Shown: positions 16,349 to 24,232 of the stretch, piece by piece
Layout: each line of letters starts with the position of its first letter
Position numbering within the stretch: the first letter of the stretch is position 1
Assembly (NCBI RefSeq): GCF_016790145.1
Contig: NZ_JAEUOI010000091.1
Location: forward strand, 1-32,706
Direction: 5' to 3'
Length of the DNA: 32,706 nt
DNA from: Propionivibrio sp.
GTDB lineage: Bacteria; Pseudomonadota; Gammaproteobacteria; Burkholderiales; Rhodocyclaceae
Program-made: the position numbers and the translations under genes
The notes under the pieces: model-generated
What the model saw: the letters and a program-made list of their open reading frames with translations, nothing else
Told to the model about the DNA's origin: nothing
Database searches by the model: none

Positions 16349-16966
16349 ATGTACCACGGAGAACGATTCAACGCCTGGACGCATCTGGTCGGCGCGCTGT
16401 TATCGCTGGTCGGAACGGTGATCCTGATCGTCAAGGCGGCGGCAACGGGCGATCCATGGAAGATCGTCAGCGTCTCCATTTACGGCGCCACGCTGATCAT
16501 CCTTTACAGCACCTCGACGCTGTATCACAGCCTGCGCGGACGCGCCAAGATCATCCTGCAAAAGCTCGACCACCTGTCGATCTACCTGCTGATTGCCGGA
16601 ACCTACACGCCCTTCTGTCTGATCACCCTGCGCGGTCCGTGGGGCTGGTCGCTGTTCGTTGTGGTGTGGGGGCTGGCCCTCGTCGGCATGCTGCAGGAGA
16701 TCAAGCCACGCTCCGAAGCGCGAATCACCTCGCTGGTGATCTATGCAGTCATGGGCTGGGTCATCGTCGTCGCCATCAAGCCCTTGCTCGACCATTTTGA
16801 AACCGCCGGCTTCCTGTGGCTGGCCGCCGGCGGACTGCTCTATACCATCGGCATCGTGTTCTACGCCTACGACAGCCGCTTCAGACACTGGCATGGCATC
16901 TGGCATTTGTTCGTCATGGGTGGCAGCCTGACGCAGTACATCGCCATAGTCTTCTATGTCCTTTAG
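16349..16966 (+). CDS. Hemolysin III / PAQR family membrane protein
   Basis: A 205-residue, seven-helix membrane protein of the PAQR/HlyIII (YqfA) family. It starts MYHGERFNAWTHLVGALLSL. It carries the conserved STLYHSL motif, the KLDHLSIYLLIAGTYTPF segment with the family Asp and His, and the C-terminal HWHGIWHLFVMGGS histidines; together these form the predicted metal site. ATG 16349 is chosen over an upstream in-frame ATG at 16289 because family members begin this way. Bacterial members are linked to membrane-lipid homeostasis; haemolysis is not established. It converges on DUF2917, the two stops being one base apart. Confidence 0.93.
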   Translation: MYHGERFNAWTHLVGALLSLVGTVILIVKAAATGDPWKIVSVSIYGATLIILYSTSTLYHSLRGRAKIILQKLDHLSIYLLIAGTYTPFCLITLRGPWGWSLFVVVWGLALVGMLQEIKPRSEARITSLVIYAVMGWVIVVAIKPLLDHFETAGFLWLAAGGLLYTIGIVFYAYDSRFRHWHGIWHLFVMGGSLTQYIAIVFYVL

Positions 16967-16967
16967 A

Positions 16968-17300
16968 TCATAGGGAATGGCCGCAAACACCGCTCTTGCG
17001 CGGAGAAAAGGATTTCCGGAACTGTAGAGTGCTCAGTAAACGGCTAGTCCAGTGGATTGGCCAGGGTACTTCGCGGGTCTGACGGATCTCTCCAGTCGGC
17101 ATCCCCTCGATGAGCACAAGGCCGTTACTTTCAATACGCAGTCCTGACCCCTGTTCGAGATAGAAGTCACCGGGCTGACCTTCGATGGTGAGCCATACCA
17201 TCCCCTGGGTGCATTCCAGGTAACTGCCGCGTGCGCCGCGAAACGCTACGATTTCTCCCGCGGCAAGCGGGCTTGCCTGATTGCTCAATAACGTATTCAT
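16968..17300 (-). CDS. DUF2917 domain protein
   Basis: A 110-residue cytoplasmic protein. Its central segment, GSYLECTQGMVWLTIEGQPG followed by DFYLEQGSGLRIESNGLVLIEG, is the cupin-like DUF2917 domain (about residues 8-75). The last 35 residues look low in structure. It is divergent from a MocR regulator across a nested operator, an arrangement seen in other betaproteobacteria as far as I recall, so it is probably a regulatory target. Function unknown. It converges with the hemolysin III gene with a one-base gap. Confidence 0.8.
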   Translation of the reverse strand: MNTLLSNQASPLAAGEIVAFRGARGSYLECTQGMVWLTIEGQPGDFYLEQGSGLRIESNGLVLIEGMPTGEIRQTREVPWPIHWTSRLLSTLQFRKSFSPRKSGVCGHSL

Positions 17301-17365
17301 GTTCGACCTCCCGAGCGCTGCATTGATCCAGGCTTGAAAGTCTAGAAGCTCAAGGGCAAACAGTA

Positions 17366-17449
17366 CAGATACAAGAGAACTGAATTGTTACCAATACAGT
17401 TAAATAATATATAAACTGTGTTGGTCGATTTTGCCGGAAACTGTATCTG
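17366..17449. promoter_or_regulatory. Nested concentric operator between DUF2917 gene and mocR
   Basis: Two inverted repeats share one centre (17407.5). The inner pair is CCAATACAGTT (17391-17401) and AACTGTGTTGG (17414-17424), one mismatch. The outer pair is CAGATACA (17366-17373) and TGTATCTG (17442-17449), perfect. The AT-rich middle (AAATAATATATAA) offers -10-like boxes in both directions. It is the likely binding site of the adjacent MocR protein, for autoregulation and control of the divergent DUF2917 gene. The repeats are seen; the binder is inferred. Confidence 0.65.
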
Positions 17450-17506
17450 CCTGAAAGACTACGGCAAGCGCAGAATGATGCGCCGGGATCGGTCAAGGGG
17501 GAGTGG

Positions 17507-18961
17507 ATGGAGTTCAGAGAACCAGGCAGGGCACTACGTTACGAACAACTGGCCGATGAGTTGTCAGGGATGATTGCCGGGCGCATCTTGCGTCCTGGCG
17601 AGCGCTTGCCCTCCGTACGCCGTCTGTCGCAGGAAAAGAAACTGTCCATTTCAACCGTGCTGCAGGCGTTGCGCGAATTGGAGGAGCGCGGCCAGGTCGA
17701 AGCACGGCCTCAGTCCGGATTTTTCGTCCGCCTGCCCTCCCCCAATCGGAACCTGGAACTCAAGCCGCAAACCCGTCACGCTTTGGCGCGCCCGGTCGCC
17801 GTCAATATCAGCAGCCGTCTTGAAGGCGTTCTGGCCTTGAGCAATCGGAGCGAGATGGCTCCGCTGGGGGCTGCGCTGCCGGCCATTGAATTGCTGCCGG
17901 TCGCCCAGTTGCAACGCCTTTATGGAACGGTTGGCCGAAGTTCAGCGGCACTCCTCGGAGCGGCCAGTCATACGACATTGAACCATCCTGATCTGGTGCG
18001 ACAGCTTGTACGCCATTCACTCACCTGGGGCCAGGCCCAGGCGGTGGATGAGATGGTGGTCACCAATTCATGCACGGAAGCCCTGTCGCTCTGCTTGCGC
18101 GCGGTAACCCAGCCGGGAGACACCGTCGCGGTGGAATCACCCTCGTACTATCTGATGCTGCAGTTACTGCAGCAATTGAAGCTGAAGGCACTGGAAATAC
18201 CTACCCATCCCCGTCACGGCATGTCGGTCGATGCGCTGGAGATGGCCACCCGTGATCGGAGGGTCGCCGCGTGCCTGCTGGTGAGCAATTTCAACAACCC
18301 GTTGGGAAGCCTGGTCCCCGACCACGAGAAGAAGCGCCTCGCCGAGTTGATGGCGGCCAGGCAGATACCGATCATTGAGGACGATATCTTCGGCAACCTG
18401 CATTTTGGCCCTGATCGCCCCTGGCCTGTGAAGTCCTTCGACGCGTCCGGGAACGTCATGTATTGCTCTTCGCTGTCGAAAACCGTGAGTCCGTCGCTTC
18501 GCCTGGGATACGTCGCCGCCGGTCGCTTCCATGCAGAGATCATGATGCAGAAGACCCTGACTTCCGGCGCCACCAATCCGGTGACCCAGGTGGTTGTTGC
18601 ACGTTATCTGGAATCGACAGCTTATGTACGTCACCTTCGCGGCTTGCGGCGCGCCTATGAAAAACAGGTCATGCAGATGTCCGAGGCCGTTCAGCGCTAT
18701 TTCCCGTCGGGAACACGCCTTTCGCAACCACAGGGCGGTCTGGTGCTGTGGGTAGAACTTCCTGTGGGTAGTGATAGCACCGCACTTTTTGAGGAAGCGG
18801 TCAGTGCCGGTATCGCCTTTGTTCCCGGCGATCTTTTCTCGGCCAGCGGTAAATACAGAAACTGCCTGCGCTTGAACTGCGGCAACCCCTGGTCGCCACG
18901 TCTTGAAGAAGCAATCAAATGTCTCGGATTGCTGGCTGCGAAAATAGCCGCATCAGCGTGA
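17507..18961 (+). CDS. MocR/PdxR-type transcriptional regulator (GntR DNA-binding + aminotransferase fold)
   Basis: A 484-residue regulator. An N-terminal GntR winged helix (residues 8-76, ERLPSVRRLSQEKKLSISTV) joins a fold-type I aminotransferase domain (about 110-480). PLP contacts are recognisable: NFNNPLGSLV (Asn263/264), EDDIFGNLHF (Asp292/293) and the Schiff-base lysine in SSLSKTVSPSLRLGY (Lys325). GGGGGAG precedes the ATG by about 7 bases. Such proteins use PLP or an adduct as effector and rarely catalyse transamination. It is divergent from DUF2917 with the nested operator between. The canonical DD-Y of aminotransferases is DDIF here, which fits a regulator. Confidence 0.93.
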   Translation: MEFREPGRALRYEQLADELSGMIAGRILRPGERLPSVRRLSQEKKLSISTVLQALRELEERGQVEARPQSGFFVRLPSPNRNLELKPQTRHALARPVAVNISSRLEGVLALSNRSEMAPLGAALPAIELLPVAQLQRLYGTVGRSSAALLGAASHTTLNHPDLVRQLVRHSLTWGQAQAVDEMVVTNSCTEALSLCLRAVTQPGDTVAVESPSYYLMLQLLQQLKLKALEIPTHPRHGMSVDALEMATRDRRVAACLLVSNFNNPLGSLVPDHEKKRLAELMAARQIPIIEDDIFGNLHFGPDRPWPVKSFDASGNVMYCSSLSKTVSPSLRLGYVAAGRFHAEIMMQKTLTSGATNPVTQVVVARYLESTAYVRHLRGLRRAYEKQVMQMSEAVQRYFPSGTRLSQPQGGLVLWVELPVGSDSTALFEEAVSAGIAFVPGDLFSASGKYRNCLRLNCGNPWSPRLEEAIKCLGLLAAKIAASA

Positions 18962-19100
18962 GGTTGACCTGATGCTGACCGGTAAAAAACCTCTGCTACG
19001 GTGACGTGGATGAGCTACAAAAGCGCTTGGGCGGCAGGAGGTCGTCGATCAGGGTGAGGCTCTGTCCAACCAGGATTGGTCTTCAACAATAAAAACACGT

Positions 19101-19128
19101 AAAAAAAGCGGACTGGCGAGTCCGCTTT
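19101..19128 (-). terminator. Rho-independent terminator of the 19147-19395 gene
   Basis: A perfect 10 bp stem, AAAGCGGACT / AGTCCGCTTT, with a 4-base loop. On the minus strand it is followed by a run of seven T. It lies about 20 bases after the stop of the small exported protein. Confidence 0.85.
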
Positions 19129-19146
19129 ACGGCGAGAATCAGGCGG

Positions 19147-19395
19147 TCAATAGCCCGGCTTCTGGTCCATCTTCTTAGCCGGCATTTCTTCCATCTTTTT
19201 AGCCGACATTTCTTCCATCTTCTTGCATTCAGCCTTCATCTTGTCGTCGGCTTTTGCGGGATCCATTGCCTTGCAGGCCGCCATTTTGTCTGCCTTTTCC
19301 TTATCCGTCATTGCTCCACCGTGAGCCGCAGCGAAAGCACCTGCAGATACAGTGGCCAAGGTAGCAACGAAAATAGCAGAAAGTAACTTGTTCAT
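19147..19395 (-). CDS. Small exported Lys/Met/Glu-rich protein
   Basis: An 82-residue protein. The start ATG 19395 is preceded by AGGAGA at 8 bases, so the longer frame to 19470 is rejected. A clear signal peptide (LLSAIFVATLATVSAGAFAA) leaves a ~60-residue mature peptide. That peptide is extremely rich in Lys, Met, Glu and Ala, with two cysteines (ACKAMD, AECKKM) and imperfect KKMEEM(S/P)A repeats near the end. No family is recognised; a metal-binding or stress-related periplasmic role is conceivable from Met and Cys content but is not shown. It has its own terminator and is divergent from the TPR gene. Confidence 0.8.
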   Translation of the reverse strand: MNKLLSAIFVATLATVSAGAFAAAHGGAMTDKEKADKMAACKAMDPAKADDKMKAECKKMEEMSAKKMEEMPAKKMDQKPGY

Positions 19396-19492
19396 GATTA
19401 GTCTCCTGTGAATTATTGACAAACTCAAACGGCAACGCATGCCGCACACCCAATATAATGCAAATATCAAAATTCAACTAATCAATAAGTTA

Positions 19493-20689
19493 ATGCTGAT
19501 CTTCCGAGGCATAGTGCTGGGTATAGTCTTCGCGTTGGCTGCCAAAGCCCAGGCTGTGCCCTACACGCCTGCGGACGACTCGGAAGTCATCGAGCGCCTG
19601 CCTTTTCGGGCCGGTGACTCCGATGCGCGCGATCTCTCGGATCTGCGCGCGGCAGCGGCCAGTGCTCCGTCCGACCAAGCAGCTTCGGTCAAGCTGGCGC
19701 AAAAATATTTTGATCTGGCGATGGCGCGCGGTGATCCGCGCTACATAGGTTATGCTGACGCCAACGTGAATCAATTTTCCACGCCACTATCGGCTCAACT
19801 GCTGCTGGTGCGGGGTACCTTACGACAGTACCGCCATGATTTTGCAGCGGCACTGGAAGACTATGCCGCTGCGCTGAAACTGGATTCGGACCTGGCTGGT
19901 GCACATGCATGGCGTGGCGCCATTTATTTGGTGCAAGCCGACTATGTGAATGCCGGCAAGGAGTGCGAGGCATTGCATGGTCTGCAGCGGCCCGTTCTGT
20001 CTGGTGGCTGCGCCGGTTTGAGCCTGGCCTATACCGGCCACCTGGACAAGGCCTACAAGACTTTGTACCAGGCTCTCAGCGCAAGCCGTGATGATGGCAA
20101 TCGCCTGTGGCTGCATACCCGACTGGGTGAAGTGGCGGCCTGGCAGGGACAATTTGCACGTGCCGAGCGCCACTATCGCGAAGCTCTGGCGATCGGCAGG
20201 GACGACGGGTATTTGCTGGCTGCATGGAGTGACTTTTTGCTTGACCGGGGCCGAGCGGCCGAGGTTGTTAATCTCCTTGCCACCTGGGTGTCTTCGGATG
20301 GTCTGTTACTCCGGCTGACAGAGGCAGAAACCCTGCTCAAGTTGCCTGGCGCTGCGGCTCACCGACAGGCGCTGGATGACCGCTACGCTGCCGCCCGGTT
20401 GCGGGGTGATACAACCCACCGTGCCGAAGAAGCCCGCTTCCATTTACGATTAAAGGGCGATGCAAAGTTGTCTGTAGCCCTGGCGTCTGAAAACTACCGT
20501 GTTCAGAAAGAGCCGCGTGACGCTCGTATCCTGCTGGAAGCGGCCGTTGCTGCACAGGATCCCGGCGCTGCGCGTGCCGCACTGGACTGGCTTCAAACCA
20601 GCGGATTTGAAGACTCGCGACTGCGTCTACTTGGCAAGCAACTGACCCAGGCTGCGCTGGCGGACCCTGATCAGAAACGGGCCCAATGA
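19493..20689 (+). CDS. Exported TPR-repeat protein
   Basis: About 398 residues from ATG 19493 (MLIFRGIVLGIVFALAAKAQA, a signal peptide). TPR-like units run through residues ~75-280, for example FAAALEDYAAALKLDSDLAG and FARAERHYREALAIGRDDGY. TPRs are protein-binding scaffolds. The stop overlaps the start of the HupE/UreJ-like gene as ATGA, so the two are translationally coupled and probably act together in the periplasm or inner membrane. Start choice rests on the signal peptide; an upstream frame to 19439 has no export signal at its N-terminus. The exact role is unknown. Confidence 0.8.
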   Translation: MLIFRGIVLGIVFALAAKAQAVPYTPADDSEVIERLPFRAGDSDARDLSDLRAAAASAPSDQAASVKLAQKYFDLAMARGDPRYIGYADANVNQFSTPLSAQLLLVRGTLRQYRHDFAAALEDYAAALKLDSDLAGAHAWRGAIYLVQADYVNAGKECEALHGLQRPVLSGGCAGLSLAYTGHLDKAYKTLYQALSASRDDGNRLWLHTRLGEVAAWQGQFARAERHYREALAIGRDDGYLLAAWSDFLLDRGRAAEVVNLLATWVSSDGLLLRLTEAETLLKLPGAAAHRQALDDRYAAARLRGDTTHRAEEARFHLRLKGDAKLSVALASENYRVQKEPRDARILLEAAVAAQDPGAARAALDWLQTSGFEDSRLRLLGKQLTQAALADPDQKRAQ

Positions 20690-21810
20690 CGCTGCGCCCT
20701 GCCTTGTTCATCGCCTTGCTTTGCGTGCACTGTTCCGTGTGGGCGCACAAGGCCAGTGACAGCTACCTGGTGATTGCAGTAAAAGGCCCTGAAGTGATCG
20801 CGCAGTGGGACATTGCTCTGCGTGATATCGACTTCGCGATCGGCCTGGACAGCAACGGCAACGGGGAAATTACATGGGGTGAATTACGCGCTCGCCAGGC
20901 CAATGTTGCAGCGTGGGCACTGAGCCGTCTGGAGCTTCAACGCGGTGGATCGTGCCCCCTGAAAATGACTTCGATGCAGGTCGATTCGCATACCGATGGG
21001 GGCTATGCCGTATTGCATATCGCCGGGGTGTGTCCCTCTTCCTCGGGCGATCTGCGGCTTGGCTATCGCCTGCTCTTTGACATGGATAGCCTGCACCGCG
21101 GTTTGTTGCGCTTGACCGTGGATGGCACTTCCCACGTCTCGGTGCTCTCCCCCGGCAGTGGAGAGTTGCGATTTGACTCGGAAGAAGTCTCACGCCTGGT
21201 GCAGTTTCGTGAATACCTGATTGAGGGCATCTGGCACATATGGATCGGTTTTGACCACATCCTTTTCCTGCTGTCCTTATTGCTGCCAGCCGTCCTTGTG
21301 CACTCGGGAAATCGCTGGCACGGCGTTACCCGATTTGGAGATGCATGGCGCGAGGTACTTTGGGTGGTGACCTCATTCACCGCTGCACACTCGATCACCT
21401 TGTCACTTGCCGCGTTAGGGTGGATTTCGCTGCCGTCGCGCCTGGTGGAGTCAGCCATCGCCCTGTCTGTCATGCTCGCGGCCGCCAACAATTTGTGGCC
21501 CCTTGTCGAGCACCGGCGATGGGTGGTGGCCTTTTGCTTCGGGTTGATTCATGGCTTCGGGTTTGCCAGTGTACTGGCCGAACTGGGGTTGCCCGCCGAT
21601 GCCTTGTTGCTGTCCTTGATTGGCTTCAATCTGGGCGTAGAGGTAGGGCAGATGGCAATCGTTGCCGTATTTCTGCCACTGGCCTTTGTCCTGCGCAATT
21701 CGCGTTTTTATCAGTTTGGGATTTTCGTTTGGGGCTCACGGCTGATCCTGTTGGTCGCCACCATTTGGCTGACAGAACGCGCCCTGGACCTCAAACTGGT
21801 GAGTTCATAG
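20686..21810 (+). CDS. HupE/UreJ family membrane protein with periplasmic EF-hand-like loop
   Basis: 374 residues: signal peptide (ALFIALLCVHCSVWA), a ~160-residue periplasmic domain, then six or seven membrane helices. The membrane part carries the family histidines in GIWHIWIGFDHILFLL, TSFTAAHSITL and GLIHGFGFA, which in HupE/UreJ proteins are proposed to bind Ni or Co. The periplasmic part contains a textbook 12-residue EF-hand loop, DSNGNGEITWGE (residues 55-66), so calcium binding is likely. No hydrogenase or urease genes are nearby, so nickel transport is not supported by context. Coupled to the TPR gene by a 4-base overlap. Confidence 0.85.
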   Translation: MTLRPALFIALLCVHCSVWAHKASDSYLVIAVKGPEVIAQWDIALRDIDFAIGLDSNGNGEITWGELRARQANVAAWALSRLELQRGGSCPLKMTSMQVDSHTDGGYAVLHIAGVCPSSSGDLRLGYRLLFDMDSLHRGLLRLTVDGTSHVSVLSPGSGELRFDSEEVSRLVQFREYLIEGIWHIWIGFDHILFLLSLLLPAVLVHSGNRWHGVTRFGDAWREVLWVVTSFTAAHSITLSLAALGWISLPSRLVESAIALSVMLAAANNLWPLVEHRRWVVAFCFGLIHGFGFASVLAELGLPADALLLSLIGFNLGVEVGQMAIVAVFLPLAFVLRNSRFYQFGIFVWGSRLILLVATIWLTERALDLKLVSS

Positions 21811-21878
21811 GGGGTTCGCCACCTGAACTAACCCCGCCGAGTGTAAAATCCCAGGGGGTCAATTCAAGTGAGGTTGCC

Positions 21879-22172
21879 ATGCATGTCACGCTCGTCCACG
21901 TCCGCGTCAGGCCAGAGGATGTCGATGCCTTCATCGCCGCAACGCAGGCGAATCATCAGGCCTCGGTCGCCGAGCCGGGCAATCGTCGCTTCGACGTTCT
22001 CCAGGCGCCCGACGATCCGGCGCGCTTCATCCTGTACGAAGCCTACGCAACGGTCACCGACGCCGCCGCGCACAAGGAGACCGCACACTATCTCGCCTGG
22101 CGCGAAGCGGTCGCCGGCATGATGGCTGAGCCGCGTCGCGGCGAGCCGATGAACGGGCTGCTTCCCGCATGA
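21879..22172 (+). CDS. Antibiotic biosynthesis monooxygenase (ABM/YgiN-fold) protein
   Basis: A 97-residue dimeric alpha+beta barrel domain protein. MHVTLVHVRVRPEDVDAFIA opens the ABM fold, followed by SVAEPGNRRFDVLQAPDDPA and RFILYEAYATVTDAAAHKET. The start ATG is chosen by family alignment; a much longer frame upstream is the shadow of the HupE gene. Such proteins are cofactor-free quinol oxygenases or small aldehyde/quinone-handling enzymes. The stop overlaps the alcohol dehydrogenase start (ATGA), so both probably act on one substrate pathway. Substrate unknown. Confidence 0.88.
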   Translation: MHVTLVHVRVRPEDVDAFIAATQANHQASVAEPGNRRFDVLQAPDDPARFILYEAYATVTDAAAHKETAHYLAWREAVAGMMAEPRRGEPMNGLLPA

Positions 22173-23353
22173 GCGGCAGTTTCTCGCCCTTCTCGATCGC
22201 CCGCCTGCCGCGCATCGAATTCGGCAGCGGCACGCTCGACAGACTGCCCGACATCGCTGCCGGCTACGGCAGTCATCTGCTGCTCGTCACCGGCGCGCGT
22301 TCGTTTGCCGAATCCGGAGCCGGGGCGCGGCTGTTCGTCAGTCTTCGCGCGCACAGCCTGTCCTGGGATCAGGTCAGGGTGTCTGGCGAGCCCTCGCCGG
22401 AGTTTGTCGATGACACTGTCGCCGCATTGCAGGGAACACGATTCGACGCCGTTGTCGGCATCGGCGGCGGCAGCGCGCTGGACGCGGCCAAAGCCATCGC
22501 CGGGCTGCTCAGGCCCGGCAACTCGGTGCTCGACCACCTCGAAGGCATCGGCCCGGAACGGCCCTACCAGGGCCCGGCGACTCCATTCATCGCCGTGCCG
22601 AGCACCGCCGGCACCGGCTCGGAGGCAACGAAGAACGCGGTGTTGTCGGTCCCCGGCGGCTACAAGAAATCGTTCCGCGACGACAGACTGGTCGCCGAAT
22701 GGGCGATCGTCGATCCCGATCTGCTCACCACCTGCCCGCCAGCGCTGATCGCCGCCGACGGGCTGGATGCCTTTACGCAACTCCTCGAGTCCTTCGTCTC
22801 GTCGCGCGCCAACCCGTTCACCGATGCCCTCGCCCGCTCGGGGATCATGGCCGCGCGCGATGCGCTTCCCGCACTCCACCGCCAGCAGTCTGCTGCGGCA
22901 CGCGCGCAAATGGCCTACGCCTCGCTGGCCTCGGGCATCTGTCTGGCGCAGGCCGGACTCGGCGCGGTGCATGGCCTGGCTTCACCGCTCGGCGCCTTCT
23001 TCCCGATTCCGCATGGCGCCGTCTGCGGAACGCTGGTGGCCAGCGCCACGGAAAGCAACATCGCCGCACTCGAAGCGCGCGATCCGGGCAGCCCGGCGCT
23101 GCCGAAATACGCCGAGATCGGCCGTCGCTTCGCCATGCAGAAGGGCCTTGACGGCCCCGACGCTCGTCGCTTTCTCGTTGCCAGCCTGCGCCGCTGGGAA
23201 GAGGAACTCGACCTGCCGCGCCTCTCGGCCTACGGAATCAGTGCAGACGATCTGCCGCGCATCGTCGCCGCCAGCCGCGGATCGAGCATGAAAACCAATC
23301 CGATCGTGCTCAGCGATGCGGAACTCACGCAGATCCTCGCCTCCCGACTGTGA
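22169..23353 (+). CDS. Iron-type (group III) alcohol dehydrogenase
   Basis: A 394-residue enzyme of the Fe-ADH/maleylacetate reductase superfamily. The NAD(P) motif GIGGGSALDAAKA is at residues 98-110, followed by PSTAGTGSEAT. Metal ligands are usually Asp, His, His, His. Here the segment reads ADGLDAFTQLLESFV, giving Asp200 but Gln204 in place of the first His; the other two are His268 (AVHGLASPLG) and His282 (IPHGAVC). The replacement may alter metal preference. It is coupled to the ABM protein by a 4-base overlap, suggesting an aldehyde/alcohol step in a catabolic or detoxification route. Substrate not predictable. Confidence 0.93.
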   Translation: MSGSFSPFSIARLPRIEFGSGTLDRLPDIAAGYGSHLLLVTGARSFAESGAGARLFVSLRAHSLSWDQVRVSGEPSPEFVDDTVAALQGTRFDAVVGIGGGSALDAAKAIAGLLRPGNSVLDHLEGIGPERPYQGPATPFIAVPSTAGTGSEATKNAVLSVPGGYKKSFRDDRLVAEWAIVDPDLLTTCPPALIAADGLDAFTQLLESFVSSRANPFTDALARSGIMAARDALPALHRQQSAAARAQMAYASLASGICLAQAGLGAVHGLASPLGAFFPIPHGAVCGTLVASATESNIAALEARDPGSPALPKYAEIGRRFAMQKGLDGPDARRFLVASLRRWEEELDLPRLSAYGISADDLPRIVAASRGSSMKTNPIVLSDAELTQILASRL

Positions 23354-23563
23354 AATCCACGGCAGTGGAACAGCGCGCATAAAGAGAGGCTAGAGGTACC
23401 AAAGGCGCATCGACTTTTTCTCTTGCGGACAAAATGCAGAGCTGAACCATTTTTGTCGTCATGCCGCGTTCTATATCAGTCTTGAGTTGGCATTGCACTG
23501 CGATTTGCCGGCCGGCACGTTATACTCAAGCTGCCTGAAAAACCTCAATGAAAGGAATCCGTC

Positions 23564-23830
23564 ATGGGCATCATCTGGACCATCGTGCTTGGCTTCGTGA
23601 TCGGCGTTTTCGCCAAACTGCTGCATCCCGGCAAGGAAAACATGGGGTTTTTGATGACCATTCTGCTCGGTATTGCCGGCTCTTTCCTGGCCGGCGTCAT
23701 CGGTCAGTACCTCGGCTGGTACCAGGCGGGTGAAGGCGCCGGCTTTATTGCCTCGGTGATCGTCGCCATCATCCTGCTGGCGATCTATGGCCGCTTGCGC
23801 CAGGGGACGAGTGGGAACGGGGGTTCCTGA
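23564..23830 (+). CDS. GlsB/YeaQ/YmgE family stress-response membrane protein
   Basis: An 88-residue protein with three hydrophobic helices (about residues 2-20, 28-48, 57-78) and the family glycine patterns GFVIGVFAKLLHPGKENMGF and GIAGSFLAGVIGQYLG. AAAGGA lies 8 bases before the ATG. Older annotation calls this family transglycosylase-associated, but no catalytic residues exist. Members are induced by envelope or osmotic stress. It stands alone. A TATACT -10-like box lies at about 23521-23526; no good -35 was found. Confidence 0.92.
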   Translation: MGIIWTIVLGFVIGVFAKLLHPGKENMGFLMTILLGIAGSFLAGVIGQYLGWYQAGEGAGFIASVIVAIILLAIYGRLRQGTSGNGGS

Positions 23831-24232
23831 AGCGCTTAGTCCGACTGCGCAAACAACACTCTGATCGGGAAAGAAATCCGAAGGTCATGGTGTGCTCGAA
23901 GCCGGTTATGGAATTGCCTTGCCGGCTATGCCGGCGTGAGTCAGCCCTATCTTCCAGTGCTGGCCGTTCCACGGGCAAGGCGAAGCCGGACCGGCACCCG
24001 CTGTCAGTCAACCCGGCTTTTAACGCCGATGCAGGCCGGATCCAAAGCCATGTCAGAGCGTTTGATGGGCGTGGAACGAGCGAGCGATTTTGCGGGATAG
24101 CGGCTCGACGGGTGATATCGTGCAGGCATCAGCGGCAAGCAAACAGGTGTAGTATTCAGCGTTCCCGCAAGCTCAGTCAAACCCGACTGGCAACTGCCGC
24201 AAAAAGTAAAAAAAGGACGCAAGTACGCTGAA
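23831..24232. other. Gap between glsB-like and caspase-like genes
   Basis: About 400 bases without a gene I can support. A 114-codon frame (23887-24231) crosses it but has unnatural composition (very rich in Arg and Ser, with many Cys) and no Shine-Dalgarno. GCCGGCTATGCCGGC forms a short hairpin near 23922-23936. The promoter of the caspase-like gene should be here; an A-rich AAAAAAAGGA lies before its start. Confidence 0.5.

Noticed and set aside
21345-21878. N-terminal extension of the ABM monooxygenase frame
   Set aside because: It overlaps the HupE-like gene in another frame; the family start is the ATG at 21879.
23887-24231. 114-codon frame before the caspase-like gene
   Set aside because: Unnatural Arg/Ser-rich, Cys-containing composition and no Shine-Dalgarno.
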